Source of the DNA: an uncultured Pelagibacteraceae bacterium
GTDB lineage: Bacteria; Pseudomonadota; Alphaproteobacteria; Pelagibacterales; Pelagibacteraceae
Assembly: GCA_902580275.1 (NCBI GenBank)
Contig: CACHJZ010000002.1
Span: forward strand, 62,001 to 126,000
Direction: 5' to 3'
Length of the DNA: 64,000 nucleotides
Part shown: positions 9,927 to 20,090 of the stretch, piece after piece
How positions within the stretch are numbered: the first letter of the stretch is position 1
Layout of the letters: each line of letters starts with the position of its first letter
Program-made: the position numbers and the translations under genes
The notes under the pieces: model-generated
What the model was told of the DNA's origin: nothing
Database searches by the model: none
Seen by the model: the letters and a program-made list of their open reading frames with translations, nothing else

Positions 9927-10541
9927 ATGAGACAAACAAATTTAAACATAAAATTGAGAGAAAAATTTATTAAACAAGGAGTTAAAATGATTGCTCCTGA
10001 AACTGTATTTTTTTCAAAAGATACTAAAATTGGTAAAAATGTAATTATAGAACCTTACGTAGTGTTTGGAAAAAAAGTAAAAATCAAAAATAATGTTAAA
10101 ATTTTAGGCTTTTCTCATGTTGAGGGAGTCGTTATAGAGCAAAATTGTGTAATAGGACCCTTTGCCAGATTAAGACCTGGAACAAAATTAGAAAAAAATT
10201 CTAAAGTTGGAAATTTTGTTGAGATTAAAAAAAGTACGCTTAAAAAAAATTCAAAAGTAAATCATCTTTCTTATATTGGCGACAGTCTAATTGGCCAATC
10301 AACAAACATTGGTGCTGGAACTATTACTTGCAATTATGATGGGGTGAGTAAAAACAAAACAATCGTTGAAGATAATGTTTTTATCGGATCTAATTCATCT
10401 TTAGTAGCACCATTAAAAATTAGAAGAAATGCAGTCATTGGAGCAGGATCTGTTATTACCAAAAATGTAAATAAAAATAGTTTAGCTTTGACAAGACCAA
10501 ATCAAGTTGAGAAAAAAAATTATAAAAGAAAAAAAAAATAA
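9927..10541 (+). CDS. glmU: GlmU-type acetyltransferase (left-handed beta-helix domain only)
   Basis: This 204-residue protein aligns by eye with the C-terminal half of GlmU, which acetylates glucosamine 1-phosphate. It begins at the linker helix, where E. coli GlmU residue 223 or so would be. Hexapeptide repeats follow, then [28 protein letters not shown] (with the catalytic histidine) and [11 protein letters not shown]. The N-terminal uridylyltransferase domain is absent, and the 70 bp upstream cannot hold a remnant. Its stop shares one base with the glmS start, which supports an amino-sugar role. A separate uridylyltransferase must then exist elsewhere. Confidence 0.85.
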   Translation: MRQTNLNIKLREKFIKQGVKMIAPETVFFSKDTKIGKNVIIEPYVVFGKKVKIKNNVKILGFSHVEGVVIEQNCVIGPFARLRPGTKLEKNSKVGNFVEIKKSTLKKNSKVNHLSYIGDSLIGQSTNIGAGTITCNYDGVSKNKTIVEDNVFIGSNSSLVAPLKIRRNAVIGAGSVITKNVNKNSLALTRPNQVEKKNYKRKKK

Positions 10542-12361
10542 TGTGTGGAATTATTGGAATTACTAGCAATAAACCTGTCTCTTCATCGATATTAAATTCA
10601 CTCAAAAAACTTGAGTATAGAGGGTATGACTCTGCAGGTATAGCAACAATAAATGATGGTTTAATAAATGAAGTTAAATGCCAGGGGAGAGTTGACGTAT
10701 TAGAAAAAAATATTTCACAAATTAATCTTTTAGGAAATGTTGGAATTGGACATGTCAGATGGGCAACGCATGGCATACCCAGTACAATTAATGCCCATCC
10801 TCATTCAACTGAAAGTATTTCAGTTGTTCATAATGGAATAATTGAAAATTCGGCTGATCTAAAAAAAGAATTAATTAATAAAGGACATAAATTTAAATCA
10901 CAAACTGATACCGAAGTTATTGTTCATCTTTTAGTTGAATATTTAAAAAATAATAAACTCAATGAAGCTATTATTAAAACTTTAAATGATTTAGATGGAA
11001 GTTTTGCTTTGGGTATAATTTTTAAAGATATGCCTGATCTTATTATTGGCGCGAGGAGAGGTTCACCATTAGCTGTAGGATACGGTCCAAATGAAAATTA
11101 TCTAGGCTCAGATTCATATGCTTTAAAATCAATGACAAATAAGATTACTTATTTAAATGATGGTGAGTTCTGCATAATCAAAAAAAAAGATATTGATTTT
11201 TTCGACTCCAAAGGAAAAAAAGTAAATAAAAAAATTTTACATTTATCATCGAGTGATCAAAATTATGAAAAAGGTGAATATAAACACTTTATGGCAAAAG
11301 AGATAGATGAACAACCAATTACAATTAAAAACTGCGTAAATGAATATATTGATAAAATTAATAATGAAATAAATCTTCACAATTTTCCATGGAAAAAAGA
11401 TGAAATTAAATCAATCAAACTAATTGGATGCGGAACTGCGTTTCATTCTTGTTTAGTAGGTAAATATTGGTTTGAACAATTAACCAATTTAGATGTACAA
11501 GTAGATATTGCTTCTGAATTTAGGTACAGAAAAAACAAGTTCAACGAAGATTGCCTATATATTTTTATTTCTCAATCCGGAGAAACTGCAGATACTTATG
11601 CTGCTTTAGATTTATGTAATAAAAATAACATGAAAACATGCAGTATTGTAAATGTAGTAGAAAGCTCGATCGCAAGAGATTCTAAATTTGTATTACCAAT
11701 TCATTGTGGTCCAGAAATTGGTGTTGCGTCCACAAAAGCATTTTTAGGACAAATGTTAGTTATTTATTTATTATGTGTAAAAATTTCTTTTTTCAAAGGC
11801 GATATTAATAAACACAAATATATTGAAAAAATTAAAAATCTTAAATTACTTTCTGAATTAGTTAACAAAACTATTTCTGCAGAAAATAAAATTCAATTAA
11901 TTTGTAATACTTTTGCTAATGCAAAAGGATCAATGTTTTTAGGTAGAGGTTACTCATATCCTATTGCACTTGAAGGAGCTCTAAAATTGAAAGAATTAGC
12001 ATATATACATGCCGAGGGATACCCAGCAGGTGAAATGAAACATGGTCCATTAGCCTTAATTGAAGATGGCATGCCAGTTGTGGTGATTGCTCCAAAAGAC
12101 GAGCATTACAAAAAAACTATTTCAAATATGCAAGAGGTTATAGCAAGAGGTGCTAAAGTATTATTGATAACTAATAAAGAGGATAGCCAAGTAGTATCAG
12201 AAAATATTTGGCAAAAAATCGAAATTGAAAATATAGAAAATGATTTGTATCCTTTTTTAGTGACTATACCTTTGCAAAAGTTAGCATATTACACAGCTCT
12301 TAAAAAAGGCTATGATATAGATAAACCAAGAAATCTAGCTAAATCAGTTACAGTTGAATAA
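10541..12361 (+). CDS. glmS: Glutamine-fructose-6-phosphate aminotransferase (isomerizing)
   Basis: The full-length 606-residue GlmS makes glucosamine 6-phosphate from fructose 6-phosphate and glutamine, the first step to UDP-GlcNAc. The N-terminal nucleophile Cys2 is in MCGIIGI, followed by the glutaminase blocks YRGYDSAG and VRWATHG. Two SIS sugar-isomerase domains follow, with SQSGETADT and KELAYIHAEGYPAGEMKHGP, and the protein ends in the family's AKSVTVE tail. It overlaps glmU by one base (TAATG), so the two amino-sugar enzymes are coupled. Confidence 0.97.
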   Translation: MCGIIGITSNKPVSSSILNSLKKLEYRGYDSAGIATINDGLINEVKCQGRVDVLEKNISQINLLGNVGIGHVRWATHGIPSTINAHPHSTESISVVHNGIIENSADLKKELINKGHKFKSQTDTEVIVHLLVEYLKNNKLNEAIIKTLNDLDGSFALGIIFKDMPDLIIGARRGSPLAVGYGPNENYLGSDSYALKSMTNKITYLNDGEFCIIKKKDIDFFDSKGKKVNKKILHLSSSDQNYEKGEYKHFMAKEIDEQPITIKNCVNEYIDKINNEINLHNFPWKKDEIKSIKLIGCGTAFHSCLVGKYWFEQLTNLDVQVDIASEFRYRKNKFNEDCLYIFISQSGETADTYAALDLCNKNNMKTCSIVNVVESSIARDSKFVLPIHCGPEIGVASTKAFLGQMLVIYLLCVKISFFKGDINKHKYIEKIKNLKLLSELVNKTISAENKIQLICNTFANAKGSMFLGRGYSYPIALEGALKLKELAYIHAEGYPAGEMKHGPLALIEDGMPVVVIAPKDEHYKKTISNMQEVIARGAKVLLITNKEDSQVVSENIWQKIEIENIENDLYPFLVTIPLQKLAYYTALKKGYDIDKPRNLAKSVTVE

Positions 12362-12396
12362 TTAATAAACTCTGCTACAACACCTTTAGGTTGAAT

Positions 12397-13776
12397 ATGA
12401 AAAAATGGACTACAAATAGCTGGAGAAAATTTCCTGTAAAACACATCCCAAAATACGAGGATGACAAGGAATTAAATTTAGTTTTAAATAAACTAAAGTC
12501 TTTTCCACCTTTAGTATTTGCAGGAGAAACAACACACCTGAAGAAACAGCTTGCTGAAGTTGTAGATGGAAAAGCTTTTTTACTTCAAGGTGGAGATTGC
12601 GCAGAAAGTTTTGCTGAGTTTAATCCAGATAACATAAGAGACTATTTTAAAGTCTTTTTACAAATGTCTCTTGTCTTAACATACTCAGCATCTTTACCAG
12701 TTGTAAAATTAGGAAGAATTGCAGGCCAATTCTCAAAACCAAGAAGTGCGCCAACAGAAAAACAAGGTGATAAAGAATTACCAAGCTATCTTGGAGACAA
12801 TATAAACGCTATAGAATTTACTGAAAAAGCAAGAAGACCTGATCCAAAAAGATTGTTCAAAGCATATTCACAGTCAGCATCAACACTAAACTTAATTAGA
12901 GCTTTCTGTCATGGTGGTTTTGCTGATTTAAAAAAAGTTCATTTATGGAATCTAGGTTATATCAAAAAAAGTCCTCAAGCTAAAAAATTTAAAGAGCTAG
13001 AAGATAAAATAGCAGATGCTTTAGCATTCATGGATGCTTGTGGAATAAATGCTGAATTTAATAGAAGATTAAAAACCGTAAACTTTTGGACTTCACATGA
13101 AGCTTTATTGCTACCATTTGAAGAAGCCATGACTAGAATAGACTCAACATCAGGGCAGTACCATGATACTTCTGCTCACTTTGTATGGATTGGAGATAGA
13201 ACAAGACAAATCGATGGTGGCCATGTCGAATTTTGTAGAGGTATTGAAAATCCAATAGGAATTAAATGTGGTCCTACTTCAAAAGCAGATGAAATAGCAA
13301 AAATTTGTGAACTTATTAATCCAGATAACGAAAAAGGTAAAATTACTCTAATATCTAGATTTGGACATGACAAAGTAGAGAAGTTTCTACCTAAACTTAT
13401 AAGAGGAATTAAAAAAGAAGGTTTAAATGTAATTTGGTCTTGTGATCCTATGCATGGTAATACATTAGTCTCTTCTACTGGTTTTAAAACTAGACCATTC
13501 AACAATGTTTTAAATGAAGTTAAAAATGTATTCCAAGTACATCAAAGTGAGGGATCATATGCAGGAGGTCTTCATATAGAAATGACAGGGCAGAATGTGA
13601 CAGAATGTACAGGTGGTGCAAAAAATATATCAGATCAAGACTTATCAAGCAGATACCACACACACTGTGACCCAAGATTAAATGCAGATCAATCTATTGA
13701 ACTGGCATTTTTAATTTCTGATGAAATTAAGAAAAACTCTAATTACGCTAAAAATATTATTAAAGCAGCTTCTTAA
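12397..13776 (+). CDS. Class II 3-deoxy-7-phosphoheptulonate (DAHP) synthase
   Basis: A 459-residue class II (plant-type) DAHP synthase. It condenses PEP and erythrose 4-phosphate at the entry to the shikimate pathway. Diagnostic blocks are LLQGGDCAESF, the RIAGQFSKPRS loop, NFWTSHEALLLPFE, GIKCGPTS, RFGHDKVE, WSCDPMHGNT and GGLHIEMTGQNVTEC. Together these give the metal-binding Cys, His, Glu and Asp. I start at ATG 12397; an in-frame TTG six bases earlier is less likely because AGG at 12388-12390 is better spaced from the ATG. It follows glmS after 35 bp. Confidence 0.93.
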   Translation: MKKWTTNSWRKFPVKHIPKYEDDKELNLVLNKLKSFPPLVFAGETTHLKKQLAEVVDGKAFLLQGGDCAESFAEFNPDNIRDYFKVFLQMSLVLTYSASLPVVKLGRIAGQFSKPRSAPTEKQGDKELPSYLGDNINAIEFTEKARRPDPKRLFKAYSQSASTLNLIRAFCHGGFADLKKVHLWNLGYIKKSPQAKKFKELEDKIADALAFMDACGINAEFNRRLKTVNFWTSHEALLLPFEEAMTRIDSTSGQYHDTSAHFVWIGDRTRQIDGGHVEFCRGIENPIGIKCGPTSKADEIAKICELINPDNEKGKITLISRFGHDKVEKFLPKLIRGIKKEGLNVIWSCDPMHGNTLVSSTGFKTRPFNNVLNEVKNVFQVHQSEGSYAGGLHIEMTGQNVTECTGGAKNISDQDLSSRYHTHCDPRLNADQSIELAFLISDEIKKNSNYAKNIIKAAS

Positions 13777-13856
13777 TAGCTTATTTAAACAAATGAGCCT
13801 ATTAAGTATAACTATTTATCTATACAATATAAAACTAAAGTGACTATATCTTAAAT

Positions 13857-15515
13857 ATGAATAAAAAAATTAAAATTGCACTAGCTCAATTAAATCCATT
13901 GGTTGGAGATGTTTCGGGAAATGTTGATAAATTATTAAAAATCAGATCTGAATTAAAGAATGATGTTGATTTATTGGTAGCCCCAGAGCTTTATATTTCT
14001 GGATATCCAATAGATGATTTAGTTTTGAGAGAGGATTTTTTAAATTTAGTAGAAGTTGAGATAAAAAGACTTGTCGAAAATACAAAAGATGGAAAATCAG
14101 CAATAATATTTGGCGCACCTAGAAGAGATAAGACATTAATTAAAAATTCAGTATATGTAGTCGAAAATGGTAAAATAGGGGCCATTAAAGATAAATATGA
14201 GCTTCCTAATACTGGAGTTTTTGATGAACAAAGAATATTTTCCGAGGGTGAATTAGAAGATTGTGTAAAAATAAAAGATATTAATTTTGGATTACCTATT
14301 TGCGAAGATATTTGGGAAAAAACAGTTTTAGATAATTTATCTAAATCCGGAGCAGAGATAATTATTGCAATAAATGCATCACCTTTTACGATTTCAAAAA
14401 GTTCTGAGAGAAGTCATATAGCTTTATCAAGAGTTAAAGAGACTAAGCTTCCACTCATATATTTAAACAGGACAGGGGGGCAAGATGAACTGATATTTGA
14501 TGGCACATCTTTTGCCTTGAATCACGATGGAAATAAATTTTTTTGTTCCGCAGAATTTAAAGAAGAGATTTCAATTTTAGATTTTGAGAGAAAAAATGGC
14601 AAATGGATAGGAAATGGAAATATAACTAAAAGTTCATCAGAAATTGAGAGACTATATAAAGCATTGGTTCTTGGACTAAGGGATTATGTCAATAATAATA
14701 AATTTCCTGGAGTTGTCCTAGGTTTATCAGGTGGAATTGACTCCGCTCTTGTTGCAGCAATTGCAACAGATGCATTTGGACCAAGCTTGGTTCAATCAAT
14801 TATGCTTCCTAGTAACTTTACAGGGCAAGATAGTTTAAATGACGCTAAAGATACCGCAAATCTTTTAAAAATTAATTTTTCAAATTTAGAAATTAACGAA
14901 GCTATGAAAATAGTTGATAAAACTTTAGGGAAATTTAATGGAAAAAGTTTTTCACCAGGCATTACAGAAGAAAATATTCAGTCAAGACTAAGAGGTTTGT
15001 TACTTATGGCATTATCAAACCGTTATGGTTATATGGTATTAGCAACTGGTAATAAATCAGAATATGCCGTTGGATATTCAACTTTATATGGTGATATGTG
15101 TGGTGGTTTTGCACCAATTAAAGATGTATGGAAAACAGATGTTTTTAAATTATGCAGATGGAGAAATGAAAATTTTTCTGAATTATTTAAAGGACCCAAA
15201 GGAAGAGTTATTCCAGAAAATATTATTACCAAAGCACCAACTGCTGAATTAAGAGAGAACCAAAAAGATACAGATAGTTTACCAGAATATGAAATTTTGG
15301 ATGAAATATTAAAAGGTCTTGTGGAAAAAGAAATTTCAGTTGAAAAGATTGTATCAAAAGGTTTTGAAAGAGAAATTGTAGAGAAGACAGCACACTTACT
15401 AGCTAGATCCGAATATAAAAGATTTCAATCTGCACCTGGGCCAAAAGTAACATCGAAAGCTTTTGGTAGAGACAGAAGATTTCCACTTACAAGTGGATTT
15501 AGAAATTGGAACTAA
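13857..15515 (+). CDS. nadE: Glutamine-dependent NAD+ synthetase
   Basis: A two-domain NadE of 552 residues. The N-terminal nitrilase-fold glutaminase (about 1-260) has Glu44 in APELY, Lys in KDKYELPN and Cys in PICEDIW. The C-terminal ATP-pyrophosphatase domain has the P-loop LSGGIDSAL near 290 and KSEYAVGYSTLYGD. It amidates nicotinic acid adenine dinucleotide to NAD using glutamine nitrogen. The cysS start codon follows its stop with no gap. The 80 bp before it are A+T rich and may contain a promoter. Confidence 0.96.
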   Translation: MNKKIKIALAQLNPLVGDVSGNVDKLLKIRSELKNDVDLLVAPELYISGYPIDDLVLREDFLNLVEVEIKRLVENTKDGKSAIIFGAPRRDKTLIKNSVYVVENGKIGAIKDKYELPNTGVFDEQRIFSEGELEDCVKIKDINFGLPICEDIWEKTVLDNLSKSGAEIIIAINASPFTISKSSERSHIALSRVKETKLPLIYLNRTGGQDELIFDGTSFALNHDGNKFFCSAEFKEEISILDFERKNGKWIGNGNITKSSSEIERLYKALVLGLRDYVNNNKFPGVVLGLSGGIDSALVAAIATDAFGPSLVQSIMLPSNFTGQDSLNDAKDTANLLKINFSNLEINEAMKIVDKTLGKFNGKSFSPGITEENIQSRLRGLLLMALSNRYGYMVLATGNKSEYAVGYSTLYGDMCGGFAPIKDVWKTDVFKLCRWRNENFSELFKGPKGRVIPENIITKAPTAELRENQKDTDSLPEYEILDEILKGLVEKEISVEKIVSKGFEREIVEKTAHLLARSEYKRFQSAPGPKVTSKAFGRDRRFPLTSGFRNWN

Positions 15516-16877
15516 ATGAATAAGGATATTTTTTTATCTAATAGTTTAGGAAATAAAAAAGAGAAATTTATCCCAATTGATCAAAAAAAAGTTGGTATGT
15601 ATGTTTGTGGGCCAACCGTTTATGATGATCCACACATTGGAAATGCCAGACCCTTAGTCGTCTTTGATTTACTATTTAAAGTTCTAAAATGTAAATATGG
15701 AAATAAATCCGTTATATATGTAAGAAATATTACAGATATTGACGACAAAATTATTCAATCATCAAAAGAAAAAAATATTTCAATATCTGAGTTAACATCA
15801 AATATTACCGAAAAATTCCATGATGATTGTAAGTACTTAAATTGTGAAATTCCTACTCATGAGCCTAAAGCAACAGAAAATATTGAGTTAATGGTGAACA
15901 TGATACAGGAATTATTGAAAAATAAATTTGCATATGAAAATAAAAAACACGTTTATTTTAAAGTTAAAAATTTTAGAGATTATGGAAAACTTTCAAACAA
16001 AAATCTTGATGATTTAATTGCAGGATCAAGAGTAGAATTATCTGATAAAAAAGAAAATCCCGAGGATTTTGTTTTATGGAAACCCTCAAATGATAATGAA
16101 CCATCATGGGACTCTCCTTGGGGAAAGGGTAGACCTGGTTGGCACTTAGAATGCTCTGTTATGTCAAAAAAATATCTGGGAAATACTTTTGATATTCATG
16201 GAGGTGGAAGAGACCTAATATTTCCTCATCATGAAAATGAAATTGCCCAATCAGTATGTGCAAATAAAACTGAAAAATTTGCAAATTATTGGGTTCATAA
16301 TAATTTTATAACGATGTCAAAAGAGAAAATGGCAAAGTCGCAGGGAAATATTTTGAAAATAAGCGATTTTAAAAAAAAATATAATGGTCAGGTTTTAAGA
16401 TTAGCTTTAATGAGCACTCATTATAGCCAACCATTAGACTGGAATGAAAAACTAATGGATGAATGTCAGAGAACTTTAGACAAATGGTATAATTGTTATG
16501 TGCCAGTAAATAAAAAAATATTTATTCAAGATGACGATTTAAATCCTTTATATGATGATTTAAATACTCCAGGCTTTATTGCTGTTCTTCATAAACTTTA
16601 TGATAAAGCTAAAGAAGGAAAGCAAGAAGAGAAAGAAATATTTACAACTGCATGTAAATTTATTGGCCTTTTAGATCAGTCAAAAGAAGAGTGGGATAGT
16701 TTTAAAAAACAAAATTTGAAACTTTCCGAAAATGATATTTTGAAGAAAATTGAAGATAGAAATAAAGCAAGAGATAAAAAAGATTACGAATTAGCTGATA
16801 AAATTAGAAATGAGTTATTAGACAAAGGTATTTTAATTGAAGATAAAGATGGTAAAACAACCTGGAAAATTAAATGA
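15516..16877 (+). CDS. cysS: Cysteinyl-tRNA synthetase
   Basis: A class I aminoacyl-tRNA synthetase of 453 residues that charges tRNA-Cys. The HIGH-like motif is GPTVYDDPHIGNAR with the zinc cysteine in MYVCGPTVYD. The remaining zinc ligands are in HLECSVM and the HHENE region, and the KMSKS-like loop reads MSKEKMAKSQGN. Length is normal. Its last four bases overlap the cimA start (ATGA). Confidence 0.97.
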   Translation: MNKDIFLSNSLGNKKEKFIPIDQKKVGMYVCGPTVYDDPHIGNARPLVVFDLLFKVLKCKYGNKSVIYVRNITDIDDKIIQSSKEKNISISELTSNITEKFHDDCKYLNCEIPTHEPKATENIELMVNMIQELLKNKFAYENKKHVYFKVKNFRDYGKLSNKNLDDLIAGSRVELSDKKENPEDFVLWKPSNDNEPSWDSPWGKGRPGWHLECSVMSKKYLGNTFDIHGGGRDLIFPHHENEIAQSVCANKTEKFANYWVHNNFITMSKEKMAKSQGNILKISDFKKKYNGQVLRLALMSTHYSQPLDWNEKLMDECQRTLDKWYNCYVPVNKKIFIQDDDLNPLYDDLNTPGFIAVLHKLYDKAKEGKQEEKEIFTTACKFIGLLDQSKEEWDSFKKQNLKLSENDILKKIEDRNKARDKKDYELADKIRNELLDKGILIEDKDGKTTWKIK

Positions 16878-18475
16878 GTAAAGAAAGACTATATATATTT
16901 GATACAACGTTGAGAGATGGGGCTCAAACCCAAGGTGTACATTTTTCTCTTGATGAAAAAACCAAAATTGCTCATGCATTAGATGCTTTAGGTGTAGATT
17001 ATATAGAAGGAGGTTGGCCAGGTGCTAATCCTTCTGATACGGAATTTTTTCAAAAAGGTTTAAATTTAAAAAATTCAACCTTTACTGCTTTTGGAATGAC
17101 TAAAAAAGCAGGACGTAGTGCTGAAAATGATCCTGGTTTATCGTCAATTTTAAATTCAAACACAACATCAGTTTGTCTTGTCGGAAAAGCATGGGATTTT
17201 CATGTTGATGTTGCTCTAGGTATTTCAAAAGAAGAAAATTTAGAAAACATAAGTGAAACCACTAAACACTTTGTTAAAAATAATAAAGAATTCATGTTTG
17301 ATGCGGAACATTTTTTTGACGGTTATAAATCAAATCCTAAATATGCTTTAGAATGCATTAAAGCAGCTTATGATAATGGAGCTAAATGGATAGTTTTATG
17401 TGATACTAATGGTGGAACATTGCCTCATGAAGTAACTAAAATAGTAAAAGAAGTATCTAAACATGTACCAGGAAAAAATTTGGGTATTCACGCACATAAC
17501 GATACTGGTAATGCTGTTGCAAATTCAATTGCTGCTGTTTTATCTGGTGCTCGTCAAATACAAGGTACTATCAATGGTTTAGGTGAAAGATGTGGTAATG
17601 CTAATTTAATGTCAATTATTCCAACATTTCATCTTAAAAAAGAATTATCAGATAAATTTGAAATAAATATTAAAGAAAAAAATATAAAGCACATTACCCA
17701 ATGTTCAAGATTACTAGATGAAATTTTAAATAGAAAACCTAATAAACATTTACCATATGTTGGAGCTGCAGCATTTTCGCATAAAGGTGGCCTGCATGTT
17801 TCAGCAGTACAAAAAGACCCAAAAACATATGAACACATTGATCCCTCAGATGTTGGTAATGCAAGAAACATAGTTGTTTCAGATCAGTCAGGTAAATCAA
17901 ATATTTTATCTAGACTAAAAACAATTGGAATAGAAATTGAGGAAAATGACCCGAAAGTCAAAAAACTATTAGAAGAAGTAAAAGATAGAGAGTTTATTGG
18001 TTATAGTTATGATGGAGCTGATGCATCATTCGAACTATTAGCTAGAAGAGTAATAGGTGAAATTCCAAGGTATATATCAATAAAAGAATATGACGTTTCA
18101 GTTTCAAAAAATGATCAAGATAAAATCATTTCTAGAGCAAAAGCAAAATTAGAGGTGGATGGAGAGCAGATTGTCTGTGAAGGTGAAGGTAATGGACCTG
18201 TTCATGCTCTAGATAACGCTATAAGAAAAAATGTTACCAGATTAGAAAAATATTCAGAATATTTAAAAGATCTAAAATTAGTTGATTACAAGGTAAGAAT
18301 TTTAAATACAGGGACTGAGGCCACTACTAGGGTCTCGATTGAAAGCACAGACTCTAAAGGGAAGAATTGGTTTACTATTGGAGTTTCGCCAAACATAATA
18401 GATGCATCGTTTAAAGCTCTTATTGATAGTTTAGATTTCAAATTATTTAAGGATAAAGCTCCCGCAAGTAAATAA
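16874..18475 (+). CDS. cimA: (R)-citramalate synthase
   Basis: A 533-residue member of the isopropylmalate synthase family. The N-terminal HMGL/TIM-barrel domain starts with DTTLRDGAQTQGV and has HAHNDTGNA and GTINGLGERCGNANL. A C-terminal LeuA-type allosteric domain follows from about residue 390. The phrase YIEGGWPGANPSDTEFF fits CimA rather than LeuA. The enzyme condenses pyruvate and acetyl-CoA to citramalate, opening a threonine-independent route to isoleucine. It overlaps cysS by 4 bases and is followed directly by the DUF1989 gene. Confidence 0.88.
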   Translation: MSKERLYIFDTTLRDGAQTQGVHFSLDEKTKIAHALDALGVDYIEGGWPGANPSDTEFFQKGLNLKNSTFTAFGMTKKAGRSAENDPGLSSILNSNTTSVCLVGKAWDFHVDVALGISKEENLENISETTKHFVKNNKEFMFDAEHFFDGYKSNPKYALECIKAAYDNGAKWIVLCDTNGGTLPHEVTKIVKEVSKHVPGKNLGIHAHNDTGNAVANSIAAVLSGARQIQGTINGLGERCGNANLMSIIPTFHLKKELSDKFEINIKEKNIKHITQCSRLLDEILNRKPNKHLPYVGAAAFSHKGGLHVSAVQKDPKTYEHIDPSDVGNARNIVVSDQSGKSNILSRLKTIGIEIEENDPKVKKLLEEVKDREFIGYSYDGADASFELLARRVIGEIPRYISIKEYDVSVSKNDQDKIISRAKAKLEVDGEQIVCEGEGNGPVHALDNAIRKNVTRLEKYSEYLKDLKLVDYKVRILNTGTEATTRVSIESTDSKGKNWFTIGVSPNIIDASFKALIDSLDFKLFKDKAPASK

Positions 18476-19336
18476 ATGAAAATTAAGAAGTTTTCAAAGA
18501 AACCTACTGACATTAATAGCAGGGTAGGAGCTGAACCTGTTATTTGCTACCCAAATGATGATATAAATGACAATCTTCAAATTTTACATGAAGCAAGAAA
18601 ACATATTAAACAAATTGATGAGATTATAGTCCCACCAAGAGATGCAAAAACTTTTAAAGTTAAATCAGGTAATTTTTTTAGAATAGAAAGTATTGAAGGA
18701 CCACAAGTTGGAGACTTAAATCTATTTCAAGCTGATAATTTAGAGGAAAAGTTTTATTCTGGAAAAACCAGAGCTCTTTACGGAACACATGTTTCAGTTG
18801 GAGATAAAATGCTTAGTAGCTTTCCATACCTAAGATCATTAGCAACAATTACTTGGGATACATTAGACTGGTATGGCTACGATAAGGACGGAGGTTCTGT
18901 TCATGACGTCATAGGTACAAGATGTGATCCTTACACATATAAGCTAACATCAAATAATGATTATCATTACTGTTGTCATTCAAATTTAACTAGAGCTTTA
19001 GTAGCAGAAAAAAAAATCAGACTAGACGATGCAGAAAAAATTGTTCATGATGTGTTAAATGTATTTATGCTCACTGGTTTTACCAACGAAACCAAACAAT
19101 ATTTTATGAAGTCTAGTCCAGTAAGACCTGGCGATTTTTTAGAATTTTTTGCAGAAACAGATTTATTAGGTGTTTTATCTGCTTGTCCAGGAGGAGACTG
19201 TGGATCAGAACATTCATCTGATGTTGCAAAATGTTACCCATTAAAGGTTTCAATTTGGGATGTTGATAAAAAATTCTTAAAAGGAATTAATCCTTCGACA
19301 GCGTCAAATTATAATAGAAATCATGGCATCAAATAA
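18476..19336 (+). CDS. DUF1989 / urea-carboxylase-associated family protein
   Basis: A 286-residue cytoplasmic protein of the DUF1989 family, often annotated as urea carboxylase-associated or aminomethyltransferase-like. Typical blocks are EGPQVGDLNLF, SFPYLRSLATIT, DVIGTRCDPY, HSNLTRAL and RPGDFLEFFAETDLL followed by SACPGGDCG. The conserved cysteines and histidines suggest a metal site. The biochemical function is not established. Here it begins immediately after cimA with no gap, and no urea carboxylase or allophanate hydrolase gene is in the window. Confidence 0.82.
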   Translation: MKIKKFSKKPTDINSRVGAEPVICYPNDDINDNLQILHEARKHIKQIDEIIVPPRDAKTFKVKSGNFFRIESIEGPQVGDLNLFQADNLEEKFYSGKTRALYGTHVSVGDKMLSSFPYLRSLATITWDTLDWYGYDKDGGSVHDVIGTRCDPYTYKLTSNNDYHYCCHSNLTRALVAEKKIRLDDAEKIVHDVLNVFMLTGFTNETKQYFMKSSPVRPGDFLEFFAETDLLGVLSACPGGDCGSEHSSDVAKCYPLKVSIWDVDKKFLKGINPSTASNYNRNHGIK

Positions 19337-20062
19337 ATGAACAGTAATAAAGTTACATTCATTTTACACAAACCTCAGCTTTCAGAAAATATTGGTGCAT
19401 GTGCAAGAGCAATAAAGAATTTTAATTTTCAAAAATTGTATCTGATTGAACCAAAACCAATCTTTCCTAATGATAAAATATTAGCAACATCGGTAGGAGC
19501 AAAAGACATTATAAAGAAAACTAAAGTATTCACTAATTTAGAAAGTTCTCTTGGTGATATTGATATATTAATTGCAACATCTGCAAGATTTAGAAACAAA
19601 AATGTAAAACATATTAATCTTGAGAATTTAAAGAAAATAGATTTTAGAAAAAAAATTGGATTTTTATTTGGATCTGAAGCATCAGGGTTATCAAATAAAG
19701 AGATTAGTTATGCAAATTATACTTTACAAATTCCAACGAATATTAATTTTAAATCTCTAAATTTATCACATAGTGTAATAATAATTGCACAATTCATATC
19801 AAGTTTTTTAAACTCTAAATCAAATAATTTTAAAAAGTCAAAAAAGGTAAAGAAAGCTTCTAAAAAAGAAATTCAATCAATGATTAATTTATGTATTAGT
19901 AATCTGCACGAAATAAATTTTTTTAAGCATAAAGAAAAAAAACCTATAATGCTTGAAAATTTAAGAAACATTTTTTATAGAATGGAACTTTCAGATAAAG
20001 AAACACGTATTTTATCTAGTGTATTTGCAAGTTTAGCTAAAAAAGGTCGATTGACAAAATGA
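19337..20062 (+). CDS. trmJ: tRNA (cytidine/uridine-2'-O-)-methyltransferase TrmJ
   Basis: A SPOUT-fold methyltransferase of 241 residues. The three knot motifs are visible: LSENIGACARAIKNF at the N-terminus, FLFGSEASGLSNKE in the middle, and NLSHSVIIIAQF. The extra C-terminal helical region of about 80 residues fits TrmJ, which methylates the 2'-hydroxyl of position 32 in tRNAs. Other TrmH-family specificities cannot be excluded. The start abuts the DUF1989 gene, and rpsD follows after 28 bp. Confidence 0.85.
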   Translation: MNSNKVTFILHKPQLSENIGACARAIKNFNFQKLYLIEPKPIFPNDKILATSVGAKDIIKKTKVFTNLESSLGDIDILIATSARFRNKNVKHINLENLKKIDFRKKIGFLFGSEASGLSNKEISYANYTLQIPTNINFKSLNLSHSVIIIAQFISSFLNSKSNNFKKSKKVKKASKKEIQSMINLCISNLHEINFFKHKEKKPIMLENLRNIFYRMELSDKETRILSSVFASLAKKGRLTK

Positions 20063-20090
20063 AGAGTAAGTTTATAAACCCCTTTATTAA

